From contig CASECH010000092.1 of NCBI GenBank assembly GCA_949286405.1, positions 1-21,905 of the forward strand: a DNA stretch of 21,905 bases, in the 5' to 3' direction. Positions 1-7,452 of this stretch are shown here, one piece after another. The position numbers and the translations under genes are program-made. The notes under the pieces were generated by a model. That model was given only the letters and a program-made list of their open reading frames with translations. It was not told where the DNA came from and ran no database searches. This DNA comes from an uncultured bacterium. Lineage in GTDB: Bacteria > Cyanobacteriota > Vampirovibrionia > Gastranaerophilales > Gastranaerophilaceae. The number at the start of each line of letters is the position of its first letter. Positions within the stretch are counted from its first letter, which is position 1.

Positions 1-1
1 A

Positions 2-307
2 TTTTCTACTTGTACAAGAAACTATATTATGCCTGCAGATAAGTTATTTTATGTCGCTATAGCTAGTGCTAATGCAAATAAATTTACGATTGATGAGGTG
101 CAGTCAAAAACCGGCTATATTTTGTTCACCGCTGTAAATAAACAGTTTCTCGCAAGTGTTTTAAAAAAAGATGATACGCATTCTCAGCTTAAAATAACTC
201 CTACTAATGGCGTTTACTATTTCCCTCCGGGAATTGTTTTGAATTTCTTTAGGTATATCGAGCTTAATGGAGCTACTCCTTTGGCTGAAATTCCTGTTGT
301 TAATTAA
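2..307 (+). CDS. 3' end of an unrecognised protein (5' partial)
   Basis: The reading frame is open to the left edge, so the gene probably starts outside the window. An internal ATG at 29 has no Shine-Dalgarno in front of it and is less likely to be the true start. The visible 101 residues look like a compact mixed alpha/beta domain (KLFYVAIASANANKF, then an ITPTNGVYYFPPGIV stretch) with no catalytic motif or membrane segment. I do not recognise the family. The stop overlaps the 3' end of the convergent tlyA by 8 bases. A perfect 10-bp palindrome CTTGTACAAG lies at 9-18, inside the frame. Confidence 0.6.
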   Translation, partial: FSTCTRNYIMPADKLFYVAIASANANKFTIDEVQSKTGYILFTAVNKQFLASVLKKDDTHSQLKITPTNGVYYFPPGIVLNFFRYIELNGATPLAEIPVVN

Positions 308-1112
308 GTTTTTTGAACGCTTCATCAACAATATTTGTGATGTCAAAATCTCTCTTATTTTCTGATGTTTGAGTGGAAAGCCAGATTAAGTATTCAATGT
401 TACCAGAAGGTCCTTTAATAGACGAAAATGTTAGGTCGTTGATATGGTAATTTAGGCTTTTTGCAAAATTTATAACATTTTCTATTACTTCTTGGTGTAC
501 TTTTTTATCTCTGACAACTCCACCTTTTTCTACTTTTTCTTTACCTGCTTCAAATTGAGGTTTGATAAGGCATATCATTTCATGAAAATCAGGGTTGAGG
601 AGTTTTTTTAGGTTTTCAAGGACTTTAGTTAGTGAAATGAAAGATAAATCACTTACTAATAAATCAGCCATTGTATCTGTTTCTGAGTAAATATCATTTT
701 GGGAACATATTTTAAGGTTTGTTCTTTCTATTACTTTAACCCTATTATCAGAACGGATTTTCCAATCTAATTGTCCATAACCTACATCTACTGCGTATAC
801 ATACTTAGCTCCATTTTGTAAAAGACAGTCTGTAAAACCACCGGTTGAAGCTCCGGCATCAAAGCAGATACGATTTTCTACTTTTACAGGAAATGTATCA
901 AGAGCTTTTTTTAGTTTAAAGCCTCCGCGTGAAACATATGGCATTGATTTTACAATTATGTCATATTCTTTTGTCGGATTTATTTGAAATCCTGCTTTTG
1001 TTATATATTCATCGTTTATCTTAACATGTCCTGCAAGAATTGCTGCTGCAGCTTTGCTTTTGGTCTCAAAATATCCGAGGTCAGTTAAGTATTTATCTAA
1101 TCTTTCTTTCAT
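300..1112 (-). CDS. tlyA: TlyA-family rRNA (cytidine-2'-O)-methyltransferase
   Basis: This 270-aa protein has the usual TlyA length and order: an N-terminal S4 RNA-binding domain (about 1-60, starting MKERLDKYL), the linker signature SRGGFKL (61-67), then an FtsJ/RrmJ-type methyltransferase with SAM-binding DAGASTGGFTD (85-95), a DLLVSDLSFISL strand and the LIKPQFEAGKE motif. In characterised homologues the enzyme 2'-O-methylates cytidines in 16S and 23S rRNA; the old name 'hemolysin' comes from heterologous expression. Its ATG overlaps the tatD stop (ATGA at 1109-1112), so it is probably translationally coupled and transcribed with tatD. Which rRNA is the target cannot be told from sequence. 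Confidence 0.93.
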   Translation of the reverse strand: MKERLDKYLTDLGYFETKSKAAAAILAGHVKINDEYITKAGFQINPTKEYDIIVKSMPYVSRGGFKLKKALDTFPVKVENRICFDAGASTGGFTDCLLQNGAKYVYAVDVGYGQLDWKIRSDNRVKVIERTNLKICSQNDIYSETDTMADLLVSDLSFISLTKVLENLKKLLNPDFHEMICLIKPQFEAGKEKVEKGGVVRDKKVHQEVIENVINFAKSLNYHINDLTFSSIKGPSGNIEYLIWLSTQTSENKRDFDITNIVDEAFKKLN

Positions 1113-1882
1113 ATCTTAAAAATTCTTTCAGCATTTTCTGTTGTTTTTTGTATGACTTCTTCTATTGATATATTTTTTATTTTTGCAATTTCTTCTGCTA
1201 CATATTTTACATAGGCAGGTTGATTTTCTTTTCCTCTATAAGGTACCGGAGTAAGGTAAGGTGCATCAGTTTCAAGAATTATATTTTCTAAAGAAATTTC
1301 TTCTACTATTTCTTTTAGTTTTTTAGCATTTTTAAATGTTAAGACTCCGCCAATACCAAGGTAATAACCTTCTTTTATGCATTCTTTAGCAAATTCTTTG
1401 CTTCCGGAAAAACAGTGCATAACGACTTTTGATGTTTTATTATGTTCTTTTAAAATATCGTATGTATCTTTGTGAGCATCTCTATCGTGAATATCTATAG
1501 GCAAATTTAATGAATTTGCAAGTTTTATTTGTTTAATAAATACATCTTTTTGCAAATCATTAAAACTTTTGTCCCAATAATAATCGAGACCTATTTCTCC
1601 TATTGCAACAATTTTTTTATTTTTTGATACTGAATCTGAAATCTTTTTTATTAAACTATCATCCCAATCATTTACTTCTGAAGGGTGTACACCCAACATG
1701 CCGTAAATATTTTCATATTTCTCTGTTAATTCTGTGACTATTTCAAAATCATTTGGGTATGCAGATGGAATTATCAATTTTTTTATTCCGTTTTTTTCTG
1801 CATTTATTATAGCTTCTTCAATGGATAGACCATTAAGCATATTAATATGTGTGTGTGTATCTATTAAGTAATTTTTATTCAT
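1109..1882 (-). CDS. tatD: TatD-family metal-dependent hydrolase/DNase
   Basis: The 257-aa TIM-barrel amidohydrolase has all the metal ligands of the TatD/YcfH family: the HxH pair in DTHTH (His10, His12), Glu96 in GEIGLDYYW, the histidine of DIHDRDAH, the histidine of MHCFSGS and the aspartate of ETDAPYLTPVP. Homologues are 3'-5' DNases or tRNA-quality nucleases; the substrate here is inferred. I chose the ATG at 1882 over a TTG two codons upstream because a TATAAT box (1889-1894) lies exactly six bases before this ATG and no Shine-Dalgarno is visible. The gene overlaps tlyA by 4 bases and is divergent from gatD, 38 bp away. Confidence 0.92.
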   Translation of the reverse strand: MNKNYLIDTHTHINMLNGLSIEEAIINAEKNGIKKLIIPSAYPNDFEIVTELTEKYENIYGMLGVHPSEVNDWDDSLIKKISDSVSKNKKIVAIGEIGLDYYWDKSFNDLQKDVFIKQIKLANSLNLPIDIHDRDAHKDTYDILKEHNKTSKVVMHCFSGSKEFAKECIKEGYYLGIGGVLTFKNAKKLKEIVEEISLENIILETDAPYLTPVPYRGKENQPAYVKYVAEEIAKIKNISIEEVIQKTTENAERIFKI

Positions 1883-1888
1883 AAACAA

Positions 1889-1914
1889 ATTATATCACAG
1901 TTTTGTGGTATAAT
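1889..1914. promoter_or_regulatory. Palindromic divergent promoter for tatD and gatD
   Basis: The arms ATTATATCACA (1889-1899) and TGTGGTATAAT (1904-1914) form an 11-bp inverted repeat with one mismatch and a 4-base centre. Each arm contains an extended -10 element of the TRTGN-TATAAT type, pointing outward. Transcription starting seven bases after each box would begin on the first base of tatD (1882) and of gatD (1921). I see no good -35 for either, which fits extended -10 promoters. Confidence 0.7.
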
Positions 1915-1920
1915 CTCATT

Positions 1921-2655
1921 GTGGAAGAGAAAGATTTAAAAATATCAATAGGACATTTATATCCTCATTTGCTTAATTTATATGGGGATATGGGGAATAT
2001 TTTGACATTGAAAAAACGTTGTGAATGGCGTGGTATCGAAGTTGAGTATTCTGAGATAAATATTTCAGATCCAATAAAAGATTGTGATTTATATTTTATT
2101 GGTGGAGGGCAGGATAGACAGCAAGAGGATGTTGCTAAAGAACTTTATAAACATAAAGATTTTCTTACCTCACAAAGAGATTTAGGTTCTGTATTTTTAG
2201 GTATTTGTGGTGGATATCAGCTTTTTGGGCATTACTATCAGCCATTTGACAAGGAAAAGTTGTTAGGTATAAGTCTTTTAGATGCTTATACGGTTGCAGG
2301 AAATAATAGATTTATCGGTAATGTAACTGTCGATATTGATTTTTTAGAACCTAATACTTTAGTTGGTTTTGAAAATCATAGTGGACTAACTTATCTGTGC
2401 GGAGATACCAAACCTTTAGGTTTGGTTAATGTTGGAAAAGGTAATAACGGAAGTGACAAAACAGAGGGGGCTCGATATAAAAATGTTTTTGGAACATATT
2501 TACATGGATCTTTATTGCCTAAAAATCCTCATTTTGCAGATTATTTGATTGAGTTAGCTTTAGAAAAAAGATATGGACAAAAGATAAAATTGTCTCCTCT
2601 TGATGATAGTATTGAGTTAGATACTCACAGATCTTTAGTAGGAAAAGTGTATTAA
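1921..2655 (+). CDS. gatD: Lipid II isoglutaminyl synthase, glutamine amidotransferase subunit (GatD-like)
   Basis: This 244-aa class I glutamine amidotransferase of the CobB/CobQ-like type has the nucleophile Cys96 in GICGGYQLFG and His195 in GTYLHGSLLPKNP. The N-terminus (GHLYPHLLNLYGDMGNI) is characteristic of GatD. With MurT, GatD amidates D-glutamate in lipid II, using ammonia from glutamine. The GTG at 1921 is preferred over a TTG at 1903 because the upstream frame runs through the TATAAT box at 1909-1914, and the GTG lies exactly six bases after it with no Shine-Dalgarno. The usual partner murT is not adjacent. The stop overlaps the gtrA-like start (TAATG). A cobyric-acid-type role is less likely at this length. 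Confidence 0.88.
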   Translation: MEEKDLKISIGHLYPHLLNLYGDMGNILTLKKRCEWRGIEVEYSEINISDPIKDCDLYFIGGGQDRQQEDVAKELYKHKDFLTSQRDLGSVFLGICGGYQLFGHYYQPFDKEKLLGISLLDAYTVAGNNRFIGNVTVDIDFLEPNTLVGFENHSGLTYLCGDTKPLGLVNVGKGNNGSDKTEGARYKNVFGTYLHGSLLPKNPHFADYLIELALEKRYGQKIKLSPLDDSIELDTHRSLVGKVY

Positions 2656-3080
2656 TGGATAAAATTTTGTATTTGTATAGCAGATGGTGTCAAATTCCTG
2701 ATAAAATAAGATTTTTATTAGTTGGTGGATATAATGCTGCTTTTTCTTATATTATATTTGCAATTGCAATACATTTTATTGGTCAAGAGTATTATCAGTT
2801 GTGTGTTGCTTTGCAGTGGATTATTTCTTCTGTTTTTTCATTTACTACTCAAAAAATTTTTGTATTCTGTACAAAGGGAAATTGGTTAAAAGAATATTTA
2901 AAATGCTGTACGACGTGGGTTATTAGCTATTGTTGTAATGCTTTGATTCTTGAAGCAATAGTTAAATTCGTTACTAAGAATGTGTACGTAGGGCAAGTTG
3001 TCTCTATATTCTTAGCATCGGTTATTACATATATTTTATTTAAATATTTTGCATTTAAATCTCATTCTGTTGGAGATTAG
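2655..3080 (+). CDS. GtrA-like family membrane protein
   Basis: The 141-aa protein is nearly all membrane: four hydrophobic segments at roughly 17-42, 46-68, 85-106 and 112-132, with the GtrA-family opening KIRFLLVGGYNAAFSYIIF and the closing YILFKYFAFKS. GtrA-like proteins are thought to move or position lipid-linked sugars (undecaprenyl-phosphate glucose) for decoration of surface polymers. Translation is coupled to gatD through the TAATG overlap. That links it to a lipid II modifying enzyme, and an envelope role is inferred from this pairing. The substrate is unknown. Its 3' end faces the calpain-like gene with only 3 bases between. Confidence 0.85.
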   Translation: MDKILYLYSRWCQIPDKIRFLLVGGYNAAFSYIIFAIAIHFIGQEYYQLCVALQWIISSVFSFTTQKIFVFCTKGNWLKEYLKCCTTWVISYCCNALILEAIVKFVTKNVYVGQVVSIFLASVITYILFKYFAFKSHSVGD

Positions 3081-3083
3081 AAA

Positions 3084-3830
3084 CTATAAGTCTTTGTTAA
3101 AGTAACCGACAATAAATTTGATTTTGTTTATAAAAGTATCGAAATTTAAGGTTATATTTTTGTTTGTTCTTTTATCTATTAGGTTTACTGTTTTATTTTT
3201 ATTATCTACTGAATCTATTACATAACAGTGCCATTCTCTTAGGAGATTTCTTATATTTTTACCTTCTCCTGTGCCTGCTATGAAGCTATTATTTTCATTT
3301 TTTCCTATTTTTTTTAAAAGTTTTAATGCAGTTTTTTTGTGCCATGATAAGTTCATATTTAGGCTTTTTTCATTTAAAGTTATTGGTTTTATTCCTGTAA
3401 AAAGATATAAAAAATTAGATGGAGAGTTGAATTCAAAATCATGACTGCAATTTGCTAATCTGCAATAGATAGGTTTTTTAGCAGGATGTTTTTTTACTAA
3501 TTTGCTCATTGCAGATTCTACTGACTTAATAATTATATTTTCTTTTGAATCTTGTGTATTAATTGGGCGACTATAAAAATCTAAAGTTGCTATTGAGCCT
3601 ATATCTTGTGGATATATGTAATAATTTTCACTTTTTTTATTTACATTATTGAAAATAATTCTAAATTCATTATTTTCATTTTTATGTATATTTTTGCTTA
3701 GTATTACTTGACCTTTACCATTTTTAGTAAGAGCATGTAAAGAGCTTAGTAAATAACAATCAGAGTATTGCTGCTTTACGTTTTGTATCCGTTTTAATTC
3801 ATTAATTTTTACTGGGGTGTATATTTTCAT
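3084..3830 (-). CDS. Putative calpain-like (papain-fold) cysteine protease, divergent
   Basis: This 248-aa protein has no signal peptide or membrane segment. VKQQYSDCYLLSSLHALT (Cys25) resembles the calpain active-site motif QGxxGDCWLLAAIAsL. A later block, FIAGTGEGKN then REWHCYVIDSVDNKNKTVNLIDKRTNK, resembles the calpain GHAYsV...LRNPWG region, with His201 as candidate base and Asp219 where calpains carry Asn. This is pattern matching, not an alignment, and the Asn-to-Asp change leaves activity uncertain. The substrate is unknown. No Shine-Dalgarno precedes the ATG, which lies 11 bases after the proS terminator hairpin; a weak TATTAA box six bases before the ATG is possible. No obvious functional partner is adjacent. 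Confidence 0.55.
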   Translation of the reverse strand: MKIYTPVKINELKRIQNVKQQYSDCYLLSSLHALTKNGKGQVILSKNIHKNENNEFRIIFNNVNKKSENYYIYPQDIGSIATLDFYSRPINTQDSKENIIIKSVESAMSKLVKKHPAKKPIYCRLANCSHDFEFNSPSNFLYLFTGIKPITLNEKSLNMNLSWHKKTALKLLKKIGKNENNSFIAGTGEGKNIRNLLREWHCYVIDSVDNKNKTVNLIDKRTNKNITLNFDTFINKIKFIVGYFNKDL

Positions 3831-3841
3831 GTGTAATTAAT

Positions 3842-3863
3842 AAAGGCGGTAAATACCGCCTTT
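3842..3863 (-). terminator. proS terminator hairpin
   Basis: AAAGGCGGT (3842-3850) and ACCGCCTTT (3855-3863) form a perfect 9-bp stem with a 4-base loop, 6 bases after the proS stop. On the minus strand it ends CCGCCTTTATT, a short U tract. It lies just ahead of the calpain-like gene and would largely insulate it from proS. Confidence 0.75.
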
Positions 3864-3869
3864 TGCTAT

Positions 3870-5606
3870 TTATTTAATATTTTTTACAATTTCTATAATA
3901 TGATCAACTGCTTCTTGTGGAGTAACTTTTTCTATTTCACCTGTTTCTCTTATTTTGTATTCCACAAATCCGTCATTAACTGTTTTACCTGCAGTAATTC
4001 TATAAGGGAAACCGATTAAGTCAGCGTCTTTGAATTTTACTCCTGCTCGTTCATCTCTGTCATCCAGTACGACTTCTACTCCTGCTGATAGTAGTTTTTC
4101 ATACATTTCATTTGCTATTTGCATTTGTAGTTCATCTTTTATATTTACAGGTACTATTACAACATGATATGGTGCAATAGATATAGGCCATTTAATTCCG
4201 TGTTCATCGTAGTGAGCTTCAACTGCAGCAGCAGCTGTTCTTGAAATGCCAATGCCATAGCAGCCCATAATGTATGGATGTGTTTTTCCATTCTCATCCA
4301 AATATACTGCATTCATAGGTTTAGAATATTTAGTTCCCAGTTTGAAGATATTCCCGACTTCTATACCTTTTGTTACTTGTAGAGGTTTTCCGCATTCTGG
4401 ACAAAAATCGCCTTGCTCAACAAGTCTTATGTCTGTGAATGTTTCAATGTGTGGAATATCTTTTTCAAGATTTGCACCAACAAGGTGTTTATCTGTTTCA
4501 TTTATTCCTACTACGAAGTTTTTCATTTCTTTTACGGTTTTATCTGCAATTATAGTAATATCTTCCATCCCATTAGGTCCAATAAATCCAGGTTCTGCTT
4601 TGAATCCTTTATTAGTCATTAGTTCTTCTATTTCTGCAGAAGATGCAATTCTAATGTCAATGCCTCCTACAGCATTCATTAATTTTGTTTCTTCAACAGT
4701 TTTGTCAGCCCTAATCAATGCAATCACTGGCTTTTTATCAACAATATATACTAATGATTTTAGAATTAATGTTGAAGGAATGTTTAAAAATTTGCTTAAT
4801 TCTTCAATAGAGTGTGTTTGTGGAGTATCAATTACTTTTGTTTCTTTGAAATATTCTTTACCGTCTACGATAGCTGGTGCTAAGTTTGATATTGCATGAT
4901 TTGAGTTAGCTGAATAGTCACAACTATTGCAGTAGAATACGTCATTTTCACCGGCATCAGTGTCAGTAATTACCATAAATTCGTGTGATACACTGCCACC
5001 AATAGCTCCTGAGTCAGATTGAACCATTTTTGTAGCGAGTCCGCAACGGTCGAAAATTCTTTTATAGGCTTGTGCCATATTTTTGTATTCTTTGTCAAGA
5101 CCTTCTTCTGATGTATCAAAGCTATATGCATCTTTCATTATAAATTCTCTGCCACGAAGTAGACCATAGCGAGGTCGAACTTCATCTCGGAATTTTGATT
5201 GAATTTGATATAAATTAACAGGCATTTGTTTATATGATTTAAGTACATCTCTTGCAATTGATGTGATAACTTCTTCATGAGTCGGTCCAAGACACATTTC
5301 TCTGTCATGACGATCGCGTAGACGCATCAATTCTCTTCCATATACCTCCCAACGACCTGATTCTTCCCATAATTCTTTTGGTTGAACAAACGGCATTAGA
5401 AGTTCTTGTGCCCCCGCTCTATCCATTTCTTCTCTTACTATTTTTTCAACTTTTTTAAGAACTCTCCACATTAGTGGCATATAGTTGTATACACCTGATG
5501 TAAGTTTTCTTATATAGCCTGCTCTTGCAAGCATTTTATGAGAGACAACTTCCGCATCTGATGGGAATTCTCTTAAAGTTTGTACGAACATTTTTGACAT
5601 TTTCAT
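3870..5606 (-). CDS. proS: Prolyl-tRNA synthetase, bacterial type with editing domain
   Basis: The 578-aa class II synthetase charges tRNA-Pro. Class II motif 2 is FRDEVRPRYGLLRGREF, preceded by the proline-site segment GPTHEE, and motif 3 is GCYGIGISRTAAA. Between motifs 2 and 3 lies the YbaK/INS editing insertion (roughly 225-400), flanked by two CxxC pairs (FYCNSC and FCPECG) that may bind zinc, as seen in other ProRS of this type. The C-terminal anticodon-binding domain starts near PYHVVIVPV. The start has AAAGGAT seven bases upstream (5614-5620). The leader is only about 30 bases, so no T-box fits. The neighbour upstream on the same strand is a TPR gene. Confidence 0.96.
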   Translation of the reverse strand: MKMSKMFVQTLREFPSDAEVVSHKMLARAGYIRKLTSGVYNYMPLMWRVLKKVEKIVREEMDRAGAQELLMPFVQPKELWEESGRWEVYGRELMRLRDRHDREMCLGPTHEEVITSIARDVLKSYKQMPVNLYQIQSKFRDEVRPRYGLLRGREFIMKDAYSFDTSEEGLDKEYKNMAQAYKRIFDRCGLATKMVQSDSGAIGGSVSHEFMVITDTDAGENDVFYCNSCDYSANSNHAISNLAPAIVDGKEYFKETKVIDTPQTHSIEELSKFLNIPSTLILKSLVYIVDKKPVIALIRADKTVEETKLMNAVGGIDIRIASSAEIEELMTNKGFKAEPGFIGPNGMEDITIIADKTVKEMKNFVVGINETDKHLVGANLEKDIPHIETFTDIRLVEQGDFCPECGKPLQVTKGIEVGNIFKLGTKYSKPMNAVYLDENGKTHPYIMGCYGIGISRTAAAAVEAHYDEHGIKWPISIAPYHVVIVPVNIKDELQMQIANEMYEKLLSAGVEVVLDDRDERAGVKFKDADLIGFPYRITAGKTVNDGFVEYKIRETGEIEKVTPQEAVDHIIEIVKNIK

Positions 5607-5642
5607 TGTAAAAATCCTTTCTAAGGTAACTCTTCTGGGTAA

Positions 5643-5653
5643 ATTTTAGCACA
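5643..5653 (-). promoter_or_regulatory. Extended -10 promoter for proS
   Basis: On the minus strand this reads TGTGCTAAAAT, a TRTGN extended -10. Predicted start near 5636 gives a leader of about 30 bases carrying the Shine-Dalgarno. It lies between the TPR gene stop and proS, so proS probably has its own transcript. Confidence 0.5.
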
Positions 5654-5659
5654 AAAATA

Positions 5660-6586
5660 TTATACGATAAATTGGTCAAGCTCTTTTTTTACGAGTTTAG
5701 GACTTACTGATAGTGTGTTATTAAATTTAAGAGCGTTGTTCATACATTTTACATAGTCTGAATTGTTTTTAGTTAATTTATGTATTTGTGCCCAAATATA
5801 GTATAAATCCCCAACTGCACCACAATTGTTTATAGCTGTTTCCATTATATTATTTGCTTCCTCAAAAAGAGATTCTTTTGCTAAAATTTTCGCATATATT
5901 TCGTATGCATTTATGTCTTTTGGATTAAATTCCAGTGTTTTTTTTAATTTTTCAATAGCAGATCCAAAGTCCCCATTTTGGTAATCTATTGAAGCAAGAT
6001 TAAAATAAGCCCAGCTGTAATCAGGTGAAATTGATATTACTTTATAAAATTCATTTTGTGCAGCTTCTGTATTTTTCTGCTCAAGGTGGATATTTCCAAG
6101 GTAAAAATGTGCGTAAATATCTTCGTCATTTAGTTCTATTGTTCTTTGAAAATAGTATTTTGCACCATCATATTTTTGTTCTTTAAAATAACATAAGCCT
6201 ATATTAAAATATGAATTAGAATCATTATTATCTTTTGCAAGAACATTTTCAAAACAGTCTATAGCTTTTTCATATTCTTTTTTATCAATGTAAACAAGTC
6301 CTAAATTGTATTGAGCATCTATTTCTTCAGGTGAAAGCTCTATTGCTTTTAAGTATGATTGTTCTGCTTTATTAAAATCTTTTAGCTTCTCGTAAGTAAT
6401 TCCAAGATTGTAGAATATTCCGCTATCTTCTGGGAAAATTTTTGTAAGATATTTGAATTGTGAAAGAGCTTCACTTGGAAAACCTGAATCTAGTAACAAC
6501 ACTCCAAGCTGTCGTCGTGCTTGAAAATTTGACGGGTCTTCTTTTAAAATATTTTGAAGCTCTTCTATTTTATCAATATTAGACAT
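5660..6586 (-). CDS. Tetratricopeptide-repeat protein (cytoplasmic)
   Basis: The 308 residues consist almost entirely of TPR units: about eight 34-residue repeats with the canonical W/L-G-Y-A-F-A-P spacing, e.g. YNLGLVYIDKKEYEKAIDCFENVL and YFNIGLCYFKEQKYDGAKYYFQ. There is no signal peptide, membrane segment or enzyme domain, so it is probably a cytoplasmic protein-protein adaptor; its partner is unknown. The ATG has no Shine-Dalgarno but lies exactly six bases after a TAAAAT box (6593-6598), suggesting a leaderless mRNA. proS follows 53 bases downstream. Confidence 0.85.
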   Translation of the reverse strand: MSNIDKIEELQNILKEDPSNFQARRQLGVLLLDSGFPSEALSQFKYLTKIFPEDSGIFYNLGITYEKLKDFNKAEQSYLKAIELSPEEIDAQYNLGLVYIDKKEYEKAIDCFENVLAKDNNDSNSYFNIGLCYFKEQKYDGAKYYFQRTIELNDEDIYAHFYLGNIHLEQKNTEAAQNEFYKVISISPDYSWAYFNLASIDYQNGDFGSAIEKLKKTLEFNPKDINAYEIYAKILAKESLFEEANNIMETAINNCGAVGDLYYIWAQIHKLTKNNSDYVKCMNNALKFNNTLSVSPKLVKKELDQFIV

Positions 6587-6592
6587 AGTCTT

Positions 6593-6601
6593 ATTTTATC
6601 A
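6593..6601 (-). promoter_or_regulatory. Promoter of the TPR gene, leaderless geometry
   Basis: On the minus strand: TGA-TAAAAT, a TGn extended -10, six bases (aagact), then the ATG at 6586. Predicted transcription start coincides with the A of the ATG. Confidence 0.55.
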
Positions 6602-6685
6602 ATATATTTTTTTATCGCAACTTTTTTACAATTAGGCTATTTTTTTGTACTTCTATTGCAATTTTTTTAATAAACATATAGAATA

Positions 6686-6691
6686 TAAAAT
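6686..6691 (+). promoter_or_regulatory. Possible -10 box of the exported protein gene
   Basis: TAAAAT within TATAAAAT lies 19 bases before the ATG, giving a very short leader that still contains AAGGAG. No clear -35 is visible. Confidence 0.3.
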
Positions 6692-6710
6692 AACAAAAAG
6701 GAGAGTTTTT

Positions 6711-7397
6711 ATGAAATTTAGAATATTAACAGTATTATTGTCGCTGTTTCTTATTGGGCAAAATGTTTTAGCGTCCCCATTTAATGCTAAAGCTAAAACA
6801 AAAAGAATTCCTGCTGGAACTCAGTTTTCTATTCAGCTTTTAAATCCTATATCTTCTATTGGAGGGTATCAGGGTAAAGAATTTTCGGCAGTTTTGCTAT
6901 CAGATCAATCTTCTGATTCTGATGTGATTTTGCCTATGGGGTCACTTGTAAGAGGCTCTATTTTGAGAGTTGTTCCTACTCGTAGATTGTCTAAAGGTGC
7001 TATTGTATATCTTGACTTTGATCATGTAGTTGCTCCAAATGGCAGACAGTTACCTTTGTCTATGTCAATTGTCGGAAGATCTGATTTAACTTATGATGGA
7101 GGTTTGACTACATCAAGAGGTTATGGAGATGCCATGAAGCAAAGTTGGCAAACTACAAAAAAAATTGCAAAGACTTCAACCGATTGGGGTAATGACACTT
7201 TTGAAGATGTTGCAGGTGGTTATTTGAGAATTATTACGTTGCCGTTGTCTGCTATTGGTGGCGGCATAGGTGGTGGCGGATATTATGTATATTCTGCAGC
7301 TGCTAATGCTATAAAAAAAGGTAAGGATGTTAATATTCCAAATGGTGAAGTTTTGAAAGTTATATTAACACAACCTGTTGATGTACCTGTTATTTAG
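6711..7397 (+). CDS. Exported beta-rich protein of unknown function
   Basis: The 228-aa protein begins with a signal peptide (MKFRILTVLLSLFLIGQNVLA, cleavage near residue 21). The frame is open further upstream, but AAGGAG at 6698-6703 lies seven bases before the ATG at 6711 and fixes the start. The segment IPAGTQFSIQLLNPISS...GKEFSAVLL...PMGSLVRGSILRVVP...GAIVYLDFDHVVAPNGRQLPL resembles in rhythm the C-terminal beta domain of VirB10/TrbI proteins, but no other secretion gene is present. The resemblance may reflect a shared fold only. A Gly-rich hydrophobic patch (LSAIGGGIGGGGYYV) follows, perhaps membrane-touching. It is probably transcribed alone: a bidirectional terminator follows. Confidence 0.75.
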   Translation: MKFRILTVLLSLFLIGQNVLASPFNAKAKTKRIPAGTQFSIQLLNPISSIGGYQGKEFSAVLLSDQSSDSDVILPMGSLVRGSILRVVPTRRLSKGAIVYLDFDHVVAPNGRQLPLSMSIVGRSDLTYDGGLTTSRGYGDAMKQSWQTTKKIAKTSTDWGNDTFEDVAGGYLRIITLPLSAIGGGIGGGGYYVYSAAANAIKKGKDVNIPNGEVLKVILTQPVDVPVI

Positions 7398-7420
7398 GAT
7401 TAGAGTAACATTAAAAATAG

Positions 7421-7446
7421 AAAAGGAGTCAATATTGACTCCTTTT
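7421..7446. terminator. Bidirectional terminator, perfect 26-bp palindrome
   Basis: AAAAGGAGTCAA (7421-7432) and TTGACTCCTTTT (7435-7446) form a perfect palindrome with A/T tracts on both sides (T7 on the plus strand, A4 opposite). It lies between two convergent genes, the exported protein and the CHASE2-GGDEF gene, and serves both. Confidence 0.9.
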
Positions 7447-7452
7447 TTTATT

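Noticed and set aside
4270..4899. Long plus-strand open frame opposite proS (209 codons)
   Set aside because: It lies wholly within the well-supported proS on the other strand, has no ribosome site and a serine/cysteine-rich composition typical of an antisense frame.
5607..5659. T-box leader upstream of proS (and likewise of argS, 14654-14683)
   Set aside because: The predicted leaders are only about 30 and 24 bases, far too short for a T-box.
5660..5664. TATAAT on the minus strand at 5659-5664 as a proS promoter
   Set aside because: It overlaps the stop codon of the TPR gene and has no TG extension or usable -35; the TGTGCTAAAAT at 5643-5653 is the better candidate.
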